The notes beneath the pieces are model-generated. The model saw only the letters and a program-made list of their open reading frames with translations. It searched no databases and had not been told where the DNA came from. Below are positions 15,610 to 23,837 of a stretch of DNA of 64,000 nt, piece by piece (position 1 is the first letter of the stretch; each line of letters begins with the position of its first letter). This stretch comes from Arthrobacter sp. Soil762 (lineage in GTDB: Bacteria > Actinomycetota > Actinomycetes > Actinomycetales > Micrococcaceae). The translations under genes were made by a program, and so were the position numbers. The stretch covers positions 176,290-240,289 of the forward strand of contig NZ_LMSG01000021.1 in assembly GCF_001428335.1 (NCBI RefSeq), given 5' to 3'.

Positions 15610-15676
15610 CGGCCTTGGCCCGCATTAGCGGTGCTGACACACAGGGGCCCAGCGCCGGTTATGCGGGCCAGAGCCG
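15610..15676. terminator. Second hairpin between convergent E2 and TetR genes
   Basis: TGGCCCGCAT (15616-15625) pairs exactly with ATGCGGGCCA (15661-15670), extended outward to 14 of 16 matches (CGGC/GCCG ends). It lies 50 nt before the TetR stop. Together with the 15496-15559 inverted repeat it fills the 236-nt gap, in which no gene is seen. Confidence 0.5.
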
Positions 15677-15726
15677 CTCCTGTGGCCGGGAGCCTCTGAG
15701 CGCCCGCTCTTGAAATCGTGTCCTGG

Positions 15727-16470
15727 TCAGGAGGCTTGGGGAACGTTCACCATGAGCGCCGCAAGCGCCATGCTCTCGAGAAGCGGCCGGGCCGTTTTGG
15801 GCGCGATTTTCCGTCCGTGGTTGCGCACCGAGTGTGGCGTGGAGTTGATCAGGCCGAACGTAGCGTGCGCCCGCATCCGCAGTTCGACGGCGTCGGTGCC
15901 CGGATGCAGCAGCGCCAGGACCTCCACCCAAATCTCCACGTAGTTCCGCTGCAGTGCCCGTACCTCGGACTGGTCCTTCTGGGAGAGGTTGCTGAAATCC
16001 CGGTCCTGCACCCGGATCACGTCGGGCTTGCCAAGGGCAAACGCCACGTGGAACCCCACCAGCCTGCGGAGCGCTGCGAGGGGGTCCGTGGTCTCGGCAA
16101 TGACGCGCCGGCCGCCGTCGAGCAGCTCGCGGCTGACGGTAAGCAGCAGGTCTCCCAACACCGCCTGCTTGCCCTGGAAGTGGCGATAGACGGCCGGGCC
16201 GCTGACACCGGCTGCCGCGCCCAGGTCTTCCAGCGATACCCGGTTGAATCCGTGCAGGGCGAAGAGCGCCGCGGCGGCGGCAAGCAGCGCCTGGCGGCGG
16301 TTCTCCTTCGCCTGGCTGCGGGGCGTTCCAGGAGCTGCCGCGGCCTCGGGTGTTCCAGGAGCTGCCGGCGTCGCCGAAGCGGCCTGCGCTGCCGAAACGG
16401 GTTGTGTTGCCGAGTTCGGATGCTCAGACTGGGCCGGTGCGGACGGCTTGACCGGTCGGGTGGTGGGCAC
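15727..16470 (-). CDS. TetR-family regulator of the leucine/acyl-CoA operon
   Basis: 247 residues: a disordered Ala/Pro/Gln-rich N-terminal tail of about 55 residues with repeated coding DNA (GTTCCAGGAGCTGCCG twice), then a TetR helix-turn-helix (LFALHGFNRVSLEDLGAAAGVSGPAVYRHF split over about 75-105) and a ligand domain. The GTG at 16470 was chosen because AGGAGGA lies 7-13 nt upstream; an upstream ATG is unlikely. It diverges from the acyl-CoA carboxylase operon and corresponds in position to Rv2506 of M. tuberculosis. It probably represses the operon and responds to an acyl-CoA. Confidence 0.88.
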   Translation of the reverse strand: MPTTRPVKPSAPAQSEHPNSATQPVSAAQAASATPAAPGTPEAAAAPGTPRSQAKENRRQALLAAAAALFALHGFNRVSLEDLGAAAGVSGPAVYRHFQGKQAVLGDLLLTVSRELLDGGRRVIAETTDPLAALRRLVGFHVAFALGKPDVIRVQDRDFSNLSQKDQSEVRALQRNYVEIWVEVLALLHPGTDAVELRMRAHATFGLINSTPHSVRNHGRKIAPKTARPLLESMALAALMVNVPQAS

Positions 16471-16527
16471 GCTTTTCCTCCTAGGAACAGCCGATTCTAG
16501 CAATGTCCTGTTGTGTTGGACATCACA

Positions 16528-16569
16528 GTTAATAAAGACTAACCTGAATTCCAGTTATAAAGCATTAAC
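16528..16569. promoter_or_regulatory. Twin GTTA-N8-TAAC operators for the TetR regulator
   Basis: GTTAATAAAGACTAAC (16528-16543) and GTTATAAAGCATTAAC (16554-16569) share the form GTTA-N8-TAAC and are 26 bp apart. They lie in the AT-rich part of the gap between the divergent TetR and carboxylase genes, where promoters are expected. The size and symmetry fit TetR dimers. Confidence 0.65.
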
Positions 16570-16628
16570 CGAGCTGGCTTTTCCGGCTCTCGCCGGAGCC
16601 TTGGTGGCTTTCAATAGATGACGAACGG

Positions 16629-18245
16629 ATGCAGTCGATGGAGACTCTCGCCAGCCGGCTTGATGCCGCAAGTGAAGCGTTTGCTGCAAACAACGCTGCC
16701 CAGCTCGCGCTGGCCGCCGAGCTCCGGAGCAGGCTGGCTGAGGCGGCGTTGGGCGGGCCGGAGAGTTCGCGGGAGCGCCATGTGGGGCGCGGGAAGCTGC
16801 TGCCCCGGGAGCGCATTGACCGGCTGCTGGATGATGGCAGCCCGTTCCTGGAGATCGCGCCGCTGGCAGCCAACGGCATGTACAACAACGACTCGCCGGG
16901 AGCCGGGGTTATTGCCGGCATCGGCCTGGTCCACGGCCGCCAGGTGCTGGTGATCTCCAACGACGCCACCGTCAAGGGCGGCACCTACTACCCGATGACC
17001 GTGAAGAAGCACCTCCGCGCCCAGGAGATAGCGCTGGAGAACCGGCTGCCGTGCATCTATCTGGTGGATTCGGGCGGGGCGTTCCTCCCGAAGCAGGACG
17101 AAGTCTTTCCTGACAAGGAGCATTTCGGCCGGATCTTCTTTAACCAGGCGAAGATGTCTGCCGCGAAGATCCCGCAGATCGCCTCGGTGATGGGCTCCTG
17201 CACGGCAGGCGGTGCTTACGTTCCGGCGATGAGCGATGAGACGGTGATCGTGCGGAACCAGGGCACTATCTTCCTGGGCGGTCCGCCGCTGGTGAAGGCT
17301 GCCATCGGGGAGATCGTCACGGCGGAGGAACTGGGCGGCGGTGACGTGCACTCGAAAGTCTCCGGCGTCACCGACCACCTTGCGGAGAACGATGAGCATG
17401 CCCTGCAGATCGTCCGGGACATCGTCTCCACCCTGCCGAGGCCGGCTGCCCCTGCCTGGGATGTGGACACCGTCGTCGAGCCCCTCGCGGATCCGGCGGA
17501 GTTGTACGGCGCCGTCCCGACGGACGTCAACGCGCAGTACGACGTCCACGAGGTCATTGCCCGGCTGGTGGACGGCAGCAGGTTCCACGAGTTCAAGAAG
17601 GAGTACGGCACCACCCTGGTCACAGGTTTTGCGAGGCTGCACGGGCATCCGGTGGGGATCGTGGCCAACAACGGCGTGCTCTTCAGCGAGTCCTCGCTCA
17701 AGGGCGCGCACTTCATCGAACTCTGCGACCAGCGCGGCATTCCGCTTATTTTCCTGCAGAACATTTCCGGGTTTATGGTGGGCAGGGATTCCGAGCAGGG
17801 TGGCATTGCCAAAAACGGCGCCAAGATGGTCACCGCCGTCGCCACCGCCCGGGTGCCCAAGCTGACCGTCGTCATCGGCGGGTCCTTCGGCGCCGGCAAC
17901 TACTCCATGTGCGGGCGGGCGTACTCGCCGCGCTTCCTGTGGATGTGGCCGGCAAGCCGCATCTCGGTGATGGGAGGGAACCAGGCCTCCGGCGTTCTCG
18001 CAACCGTCAAGCGTGACCAGTACGAGACCCGTGGCGAGGAATGGTCCGCAGCGGACGAGGAAGCCTTCAAGGCCCCGATCAAACAGCAGTACGAGGACCA
18101 GGGCAGCCCGTACTATTCCACCGCCCGCCTCTGGGACGACGGTGTGATCGACCCCGCGGATACCCGCACCGTTCTGGGACTGGCGCTCGACGTCGTCTCC
18201 CGCACCCCCCTGCCGGAGACCTCCTTCGGCCTTTTCCGGATGTGA
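16629..18245 (+). CDS. liuB: Methylcrotonyl-CoA carboxylase, carboxyltransferase (beta) subunit
   Basis: 538 residues, the usual length of acyl-CoA carboxylase beta chains, with both carboxyltransferase domains (GRGKLLPRERIDRLLD, CIYLVDSGGAFLP and GSCTAGGAYVPAM in the N half; GSFGAGNYSMCGRAY and KRDQYETRGEEWS in the C half). The SGGAFLPKQDEVFPD form is typical of methylcrotonyl-CoA carboxylase (MccB/LiuB, AccD1) rather than propionyl-CoA carboxylase. It moves CO2 from biotin onto 3-methylcrotonyl-CoA in leucine breakdown. First gene of a tightly packed seven-gene operon. Confidence 0.9.
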   Translation: MQSMETLASRLDAASEAFAANNAAQLALAAELRSRLAEAALGGPESSRERHVGRGKLLPRERIDRLLDDGSPFLEIAPLAANGMYNNDSPGAGVIAGIGLVHGRQVLVISNDATVKGGTYYPMTVKKHLRAQEIALENRLPCIYLVDSGGAFLPKQDEVFPDKEHFGRIFFNQAKMSAAKIPQIASVMGSCTAGGAYVPAMSDETVIVRNQGTIFLGGPPLVKAAIGEIVTAEELGGGDVHSKVSGVTDHLAENDEHALQIVRDIVSTLPRPAAPAWDVDTVVEPLADPAELYGAVPTDVNAQYDVHEVIARLVDGSRFHEFKKEYGTTLVTGFARLHGHPVGIVANNGVLFSESSLKGAHFIELCDQRGIPLIFLQNISGFMVGRDSEQGGIAKNGAKMVTAVATARVPKLTVVIGGSFGAGNYSMCGRAYSPRFLWMWPASRISVMGGNQASGVLATVKRDQYETRGEEWSAADEEAFKAPIKQQYEDQGSPYYSTARLWDDGVIDPADTRTVLGLALDVVSRTPLPETSFGLFRM

Positions 18246-18252
18246 GCCAGCC

Positions 18253-20475
18253 ATGACCGTTTCCATGCCCGCCGTTCCTTCCGCAATCAGGCAGAAGCCG
18301 CTGTTCAGCACCGTGCTTGTCGCCAACCGCGGGGAGATCGCCTGCCGCGTCATCCGCACACTGCGTGCCCTGGGCATCCGCTCCGTTGCCGTCTACAGCG
18401 ACGCCGACGCCGGAGCCCGGCATGTCCGCGAGGCTGACACTGCCGTGCGGATCGGCCCTGCTGCCGCTGCAGAGAGCTACCTGAAGATCGAGGCGATCAT
18501 CCAGGCCTGCCGCGACACCGGCGCGGGGGCAGTCCACCCCGGCTACGGCTTCCTCAGCGAGAACGTGGACTTTGCCCGCGCCCTCGAAGCGGCCGGCATC
18601 ACCTTCATCGGCCCCGGCGTCGAGTCCCTGAACGTTATGGGTGACAAGATCCGCTCCAAGAACCACGTGGCCGGCTACGGAGTGCCGGTGGTGCCGGGCA
18701 TCGCCGAACCGGGTATGACTGACGCGCAGCTGGTCGAGGCCGCGGACGCCGTCGGATTCCCGCTGCTCATCAAACCGTCAGCGGGCGGCGGCGGCAAGGG
18801 CATGCACATCGTGGAACGGGCCGCGGACCTGCGCGCCACCTTGGAAACGGCCCGCCGCGTCGCCGCCAGTGCCTTCGGCGATGACACTTTGTTCCTGGAG
18901 CGGCTGGTCCGCCTGCCCCGACACATCGAGGTCCAGATCCTGGCCGACAACCACGGCAACGTCATCCACCTGGGGGAGCGCGAGTGCTCGCTGCAGCGCC
19001 GCCACCAGAAGGTGATTGAGGAAGCTCCGTCGCCGCTGCTGGAGTCATTGCACGACGGCGGGGCCACCCGGGCTCGGATCGGCGAGGCCGCCTGCCAGGC
19101 GGCCCGGAGCGTCCACTACAGCGGCGCGGGAACTGTGGAATTCCTGGTCTCCGACGAGGCCCCGGACGAGTTTTTCTTTATGGAGATGAACACCCGCCTC
19201 CAGGTGGAGCACCCGGTGACCGAAATGGTCACCGGCGTAGACCTGGTGGAATGGCAGGTCCGCATCGCCGCCGGTGAGGAACTGACTGTCCGCCAGGCCG
19301 ACGTCGAACTCAACGGGCACGCCGTCGAAGCCCGCGTCTACGCGGAAATCCCGGAGCGGAACTTCATGCCTTCCACCGGGACCGTGCTCCTGCTGGACGA
19401 AATGCCCGATCACGGGGCTGGCATGATCCGGGTGGATTCGGCCCTGCTCGAGGGGCTCGAGATCTCCTCCAGCTACGATCCGATGATCTCCAAAGTCATC
19501 GCGTGGGGCCCGGACCGCACCGTTGCCCTGGATACCCTGGACGCGGCACTCGCCGGCTACACAGCCCTTGGCATCGACACGAATGTTGAGTACCTGAGGC
19601 TGCTGATCAACGACGACGACGTCCGCGCCGGGCATCTCGACACCGGCCTGATCGAGCGCAGGATGCCGGACTTCGCCTTCCGTCGGATTGACGACGCCGA
19701 ACTGGTCGCGGCCGCCTTGTACGCCGTTGCGAGCGGGGAACAGGACGGAACGGGGACGCCACCCGGTCCGTGGCAGGCCGGCAACGGCTGGCGGATCGGC
19801 GCGCCGGCGCCCCGGCGGATCAGCCTGGGAACGCCCGACGGCGGCATCGCAACAGTGAGTGTCACAGGCCGTGTGGCCGCCGGCCCGGTCCAGGTCTGTG
19901 TCGGTGACGGGCCATGGCGGACGGCCTCGCTGCGACTGCCGGGCCGCGGGAGCCTGGTCCTTACCCTGGACGGCGAAACCACGGACTACTCGCTGGCGTC
20001 GGCGGACGCGGGCCCGGTCAACCTCACCCCGGACAACCTGCCCTCAGGAGTTCCCGCGGAACTGTTCCTCGGCAACGGAGGCTGGTCCTGCCGGCTGGAG
20101 GCGCTGACGCGGGAGTCCCGGCTTGTCCGGGTTCTCGCCGCCGTCGAGCGCGAGGAAGGCACCGCGGACCCGGAGGTGCGCTCGCCCATGCCCGGCACGG
20201 TGGTATCCGTTGCGGTCAGCAACGGCGACACCGTGGAAGCCGGCCAGGTTCTCCTCTCCGTGGAAGCCATGAAGATGGAACACCAGCTGGTGGCAGAGGT
20301 GGCCGGCACGGTCCACATCAGCATCAAGGCCGGTCAGCCGGTCAAAGCAGACCAGGTGCTGGCCACTATCCACCCTTCAACCACCGATTCAGACGCAGAT
20401 TCACTTCAGGATTCCAACACGGAGTCGAACAAGGATTCCAACAAGGACTCCAACAACACAGGCAAGGGAGCCTAG
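18253..20475 (+). CDS. liuD: Methylcrotonyl-CoA carboxylase, biotin carboxylase/carrier (alpha) subunit
   Basis: 740 residues: biotin carboxylase domain (VLVANRGEIACRVIRT at about 18-33, KPSAGGGGKGMHIV ATP loop, EMNTRLQVEHPVTE), a BT-like middle region, and a C-terminal biotin carrier domain with the biotinylated lysine in VEAMKMEHQ (about 670). It charges biotin with CO2 for LiuB. The end is unusual: a tail of about 30 residues repeating DSN/KDSN, rich in D, S and N, absent from typical family members. Starts 7 nt after liuB. Confidence 0.9.
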   Translation: MTVSMPAVPSAIRQKPLFSTVLVANRGEIACRVIRTLRALGIRSVAVYSDADAGARHVREADTAVRIGPAAAAESYLKIEAIIQACRDTGAGAVHPGYGFLSENVDFARALEAAGITFIGPGVESLNVMGDKIRSKNHVAGYGVPVVPGIAEPGMTDAQLVEAADAVGFPLLIKPSAGGGGKGMHIVERAADLRATLETARRVAASAFGDDTLFLERLVRLPRHIEVQILADNHGNVIHLGERECSLQRRHQKVIEEAPSPLLESLHDGGATRARIGEAACQAARSVHYSGAGTVEFLVSDEAPDEFFFMEMNTRLQVEHPVTEMVTGVDLVEWQVRIAAGEELTVRQADVELNGHAVEARVYAEIPERNFMPSTGTVLLLDEMPDHGAGMIRVDSALLEGLEISSSYDPMISKVIAWGPDRTVALDTLDAALAGYTALGIDTNVEYLRLLINDDDVRAGHLDTGLIERRMPDFAFRRIDDAELVAAALYAVASGEQDGTGTPPGPWQAGNGWRIGAPAPRRISLGTPDGGIATVSVTGRVAAGPVQVCVGDGPWRTASLRLPGRGSLVLTLDGETTDYSLASADAGPVNLTPDNLPSGVPAELFLGNGGWSCRLEALTRESRLVRVLAAVEREEGTADPEVRSPMPGTVVSVAVSNGDTVEAGQVLLSVEAMKMEHQLVAEVAGTVHISIKAGQPVKADQVLATIHPSTTDSDADSLQDSNTESNKDSNKDSNNTGKGA

Positions 20476-20477
20476 CC

Positions 20478-21641
20478 ATGGCAGATTTTGAGCTCAGCGA
20501 GGAATACCAGGACCTCAGCGACACCGTCCGGGATTTCGCGGACAACGTGGTGGCGCCGGTCTCGGCCAAGCACGATGAGGAGCACAGCTTCCCGTACGAG
20601 GTGGTGTCCCAGATGGCGGACATGGGCTTGTTCGGACTGCCGTTCCCGGAAGAGCACGGTGGGATGGGCGGGGACTACTTCGCTTTGGCACTCGCCCTCG
20701 AACAGCTTGGCCGGGTGGACCAGTCCGTGGCCATCACGCTGGAAGCAGGCGTCTCCCTCGGCGCAATGCCGGTGTACCGGTTCGGTACCGAGGCCCAGAA
20801 AGAGGAGTGGCTCCCGCTGCTGGCCTCGGGCAAGGCGCTCGCCGGCTTCGGACTCACGGAGCCGGAAGCAGGCTCTGACGCCGGCGGGACCAAAACCCAC
20901 GCCCATCGTGAGAACGGCGACTGGGTGATCAACGGCAACAAGGAATTCATCACCAACTCCGGGACCGACATCACGCGCCTGGTCACGGTTACCGCGGTGA
21001 CGGGTCAGAAGGAACGCAAGGATGGCAGCCTTAAGAAGCAGATTTCCACCATCCTGGTGCCCACCACCACTGCGGGTTTCAGGGCGGAGAAGGCATACAA
21101 CAAAGTGGGCTGGAACGCCTCGGACACCCACCCGCTGACGCTCAAGGACGTCCGGGTGCCGGAAGCGAACCTGCTCGGTGCGGAGGGGCGGGGTTACGCG
21201 AACTTCCTTTCCATCCTGGACGAGGGCCGGATCGCCATCGCGGCTTTGGCGACCGGGGCGGCGCAGGGCTGTGTTGATTTGTCGGTGAAGTACGCCAAGG
21301 AACGCAGCGCCTTTGGCCATCACATCGGCAAGTACCAGGCAATCTCGTTCAAGATCGCCCGCATGCAGGCCCGCGCCCATACGGCCCGCTTGGCGTACTA
21401 CGACGCCGCGTCGAGGATGCTGGCGGGGAAGCCGTTCAAGACGCAGGCGGCCATCGCTAAGATGGTCGCAGGCGAGGCGGCCATGGACAATGCGCGGGAT
21501 GCCACCCAGGTATTCGGCGGCTATGGCTTCATCAACGAATTCACCGTGGCACGCCACTACCGCGACTCCAAGATCCTTGAAGTCGGTGAGGGAACCACGG
21601 AAGTCCAGCTGATGCTCATCGCCCGCGAACTCGGACTGTAA
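20478..21641 (+). CDS. liuA: Acyl-CoA dehydrogenase (isovaleryl-CoA type)
   Basis: A 387-residue flavoprotein that oxidises a branched short-chain acyl-CoA, inferred to be isovaleryl-CoA. It has the FAD/substrate signatures GFGLTEPEAGSDAGGTKT and a C-terminal DATQVFGGYGFINEFTVARH, with a Glu in the expected base region (GEGTTEVQ). The start is taken at ATG 20478, 2 nt after the liuD stop; a long in-frame extension upstream is an overlapping shadow. Corresponds by position and type to fadE19 (Rv2500c). Confidence 0.9.
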   Translation: MADFELSEEYQDLSDTVRDFADNVVAPVSAKHDEEHSFPYEVVSQMADMGLFGLPFPEEHGGMGGDYFALALALEQLGRVDQSVAITLEAGVSLGAMPVYRFGTEAQKEEWLPLLASGKALAGFGLTEPEAGSDAGGTKTHAHRENGDWVINGNKEFITNSGTDITRLVTVTAVTGQKERKDGSLKKQISTILVPTTTAGFRAEKAYNKVGWNASDTHPLTLKDVRVPEANLLGAEGRGYANFLSILDEGRIAIAALATGAAQGCVDLSVKYAKERSAFGHHIGKYQAISFKIARMQARAHTARLAYYDAASRMLAGKPFKTQAAIAKMVAGEAAMDNARDATQVFGGYGFINEFTVARHYRDSKILEVGEGTTEVQLMLIARELGL

Positions 21642-21661
21642 CCGGCCTGAAAGGACCAACG

Positions 21662-22456
21662 ATGATCAACAAGGTTGTTGCCAGCGCCGAGGAAGCCATT
21701 GCGGACATTCCCGACGGCGCGTCGCTCGCGGTGGGAGGGTTCGGCCTCTGCGGAATCCCGGTGGCCTTGATCGATGCCCTGCACCGGCACGGCACCAAGG
21801 ACCTCGAGACCGTCAGTAACAACTGCGGCGTGGACGACTGGGGGCTGGGCGTCCTGCTCCGTGACGGCAGAATCCGGCGGACCGTCAGTTCCTACGTCGG
21901 CGAGAACAAGGAGTTCGCGCGCCAGTACCTGTCCGGCGAGCTTGAGGTGGTCCTCACCCCGCAGGGGACGCTGGCGGAAAAGCTCCGTGCCGGCGGCGCC
22001 GGGATCCCCGCTTTCTACACCAAGGCGGGGGTCGGCACGCAGGTGTCCGACGGCGGCCTGCCGCAGAAGTACGACGCCGACGGCGGCATCGCGATTGCCT
22101 CCGCCGCCAAGGAAGTGCGGACTTTCCACGGTGTGGACTACGTCCTGGAGGAATCCCTGACACCCGACTTCGGGCTGGTCCACGCCTGGAAGGGTGACCG
22201 CCACGGCAACCTGGTTTTCCACGCTACCGCCATGAACTTCAACCCGCTCTGCGCCATGGCGGGAAAAATCACCATCGCCGAGGTGGAGGAGCTGGTGGAA
22301 CCGGGGGAGCTGGACCCCGAACACGTCCACACTCCCGGCATCTTTGTCCAGCGGGTAGTGGTTGTGCCCGCCGGTGAGAAGCGGATCGAAAAGCGGACTG
22401 TTGCCCTTGCACAGGCCGCCGGAACCGAAAGCGCCACCGAACAGGCAGGAGCGTAG
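21662..22456 (+). CDS. scoA: 3-oxoacid CoA-transferase subunit A
   Basis: 264 residues with the CoA-transferase family I N-terminal signature (DGASLAVGGFGLCGIPVALI, glycine loop near 20-39) and SNNCGVDDWGLG. With subunit B it moves CoA between succinyl-CoA and acetoacetate, letting the acetoacetate formed from leucine enter acetyl-CoA. AAAGGA precedes the ATG. The next gene begins 2 nt after its stop. Confidence 0.92.
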   Translation: MINKVVASAEEAIADIPDGASLAVGGFGLCGIPVALIDALHRHGTKDLETVSNNCGVDDWGLGVLLRDGRIRRTVSSYVGENKEFARQYLSGELEVVLTPQGTLAEKLRAGGAGIPAFYTKAGVGTQVSDGGLPQKYDADGGIAIASAAKEVRTFHGVDYVLEESLTPDFGLVHAWKGDRHGNLVFHATAMNFNPLCAMAGKITIAEVEELVEPGELDPEHVHTPGIFVQRVVVVPAGEKRIEKRTVALAQAAGTESATEQAGA

Positions 22457-22458
22457 CC

Positions 22459-23226
22459 ATGGAGTCCAACAGCACGCAGGGAGCGCCTCCCCGCCCCGAA
22501 GCCGTCCGGCCCGAATACCGGCGTGCCACCGTCGGCCATCCGGAAGGCACCAATCCGGAGGCCAAAGGCTGGACGCGCAACGAACTGGCCGCCCGGGTGG
22601 CCCGGGAGCTCAGCAACGGGCAGTACGTCAACCTCGGCATCGGCATGCCCACGCTCATTCCCAACTACATCCCGGCAGGCGTCGAGGTGGTGCTCCACTC
22701 GGAGAACGGGATCCTGGGCGTGGGGCCATACCCCAGCGAGGACGCGGTGGATCCGGACCTCATCAACGCCGGCAAGGAAACCGTCACGGTCAACAAGGGG
22801 GCCGCGTTCTTCGACTCCGCCTCGTCGTTCGGCATGATCCGCGGCGGGCATGTGGACGTGGCCGTGCTCGGCGCCATGGAAGTGGCGCAGAACGGCGACC
22901 TGGCCAACTGGATGATCCCGGGCAAGATGGTCAAAGGCATGGGCGGGGCCATGGACCTGGTCTTCGGCGCCAAGAAGGTGATCGTGATGATGGAACACGT
23001 GGACCGCAACGGCAACCCCAAGATCGTGGAGCACTGCTCGCTGCCGCTGACCGGCAAGGCCTGCGTGGACCGGATCATCACCGACCTCGCCGTGATCGAC
23101 GTCGTCACCGAAGGCGGGCGTTCCCGGTTGGTTCTCCGCGAGCTGGCCCCCAACGTCTCCGTGGAGGACGTGGCGGCGGCCACCGGCGCCGAGCTGTTCG
23201 AAGAGGACCAGGAGCTCACCGTATGA
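22459..23226 (+). CDS. scoB: 3-oxoacid CoA-transferase subunit B
   Basis: 255 residues with the catalytic glutamate motif SENGILGVGPYP (about 75-86) and NLGIGMPTLIPNYIP. An N-terminal extension of about 35 residues comes before the usual domain start (GWTRNELAARVA). Forms the active enzyme with ScoA. Its stop overlaps the start of the MaoC gene (ATGA), so they are coupled. Confidence 0.93.
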   Translation: MESNSTQGAPPRPEAVRPEYRRATVGHPEGTNPEAKGWTRNELAARVARELSNGQYVNLGIGMPTLIPNYIPAGVEVVLHSENGILGVGPYPSEDAVDPDLINAGKETVTVNKGAAFFDSASSFGMIRGGHVDVAVLGAMEVAQNGDLANWMIPGKMVKGMGGAMDLVFGAKKVIVMMEHVDRNGNPKIVEHCSLPLTGKACVDRIITDLAVIDVVTEGGRSRLVLRELAPNVSVEDVAAATGAELFEEDQELTV

Positions 23227-23837
23227 GCGGGGCTTCGGCGGGCTCAACCCCCGACAGTCCGGGCGCAACCACCGCCGCCCCCCGCGTCATCGAGCAGCGC
23301 GGCCTGTACTTTGACGAACTCGAAGAAGGCGTTGTCTACGCGCACCGGCCCGGCCGCACCGTAACCGAGGCGGACAACGTGCTGTTCACCACGCTCACCA
23401 TGAACACCCAGGCCCTGCATCTGGACGCCGCCTGGAGCGCAGGGCAGCCGTTCGGCCAGCGGCTGGTCAACTCCATGTTCACGCTGTCCACCCTGGTGGG
23501 GCAGTCCGTATCGCAGCTCACCCAGGGCACCATCATCGCCCAGCTGGGCCTGACGGACGTCTCCTTCCCGCACCCGCTGTACCACGGGGACACGCTCTAC
23601 ACCGAGACGGTGATCACCGGAAAACGGCTCTCGGGATCGCGACCCGGCCAGGGGATTGTGACCATGCAGCACACTGGCCGGAACCAGGACGGCACCGTGG
23701 TGGCGCTGGCCACGCGGAGCTGCCTGATGTGGACCCGGGACGCCCATGTGGCGCAGTCTTCTGGACAAAACGTGCAGCCTGCGGGAGCTGAAAAGGGGAG
23801 CGTGCCGGGCCCCGAAAAGAGGACAATGTCCGTATGA
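23223..23837 (+). CDS. MaoC-like acyl-CoA hydratase
   Basis: 204 residues with a single hot-dog domain (about 25-170; GRTVTEADNVLFTTLTMNTQ, LHLD, DVSFPHPLYHGDTLY), as in Rv2499c. In this operon the expected step is hydration of 3-methylglutaconyl-CoA to HMG-CoA. MaoC hydratases commonly give (R)-3-hydroxyacyl-CoA, which suits the (R)-HMG-CoA lyase next door. The start overlaps scoB and the stop overlaps the CitE gene. Both tails look added: the first 15 residues are encoded by a CTTCGGCGGGCTCAACC stretch, and the last 30 (SSGQNVQPAGAEKGS ...) are low complexity. Confidence 0.82.
   Translation: MSGASAGSTPDSPGATTAAPRVIEQRGLYFDELEEGVVYAHRPGRTVTEADNVLFTTLTMNTQALHLDAAWSAGQPFGQRLVNSMFTLSTLVGQSVSQLTQGTIIAQLGLTDVSFPHPLYHGDTLYTETVITGKRLSGSRPGQGIVTMQHTGRNQDGTVVALATRSCLMWTRDAHVAQSSGQNVQPAGAEKGSVPGPEKRTMSV

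Noticed and set aside
16611..18377. Long open frame on the minus strand (588 codons) opposite the carboxylase beta gene
   Set aside because: It is the antisense shadow of a clear acyl-CoA carboxylase gene; high-GC third-position bias keeps this frame open. Its protein has no recognisable motif.
19914..20477. N-terminal extension of the acyl-CoA dehydrogenase frame into the carboxylase alpha gene
   Set aside because: The extension overlaps the biotin domain in another frame and gives Arg/Gly-rich sequence; ATG 20478 fits the family start.
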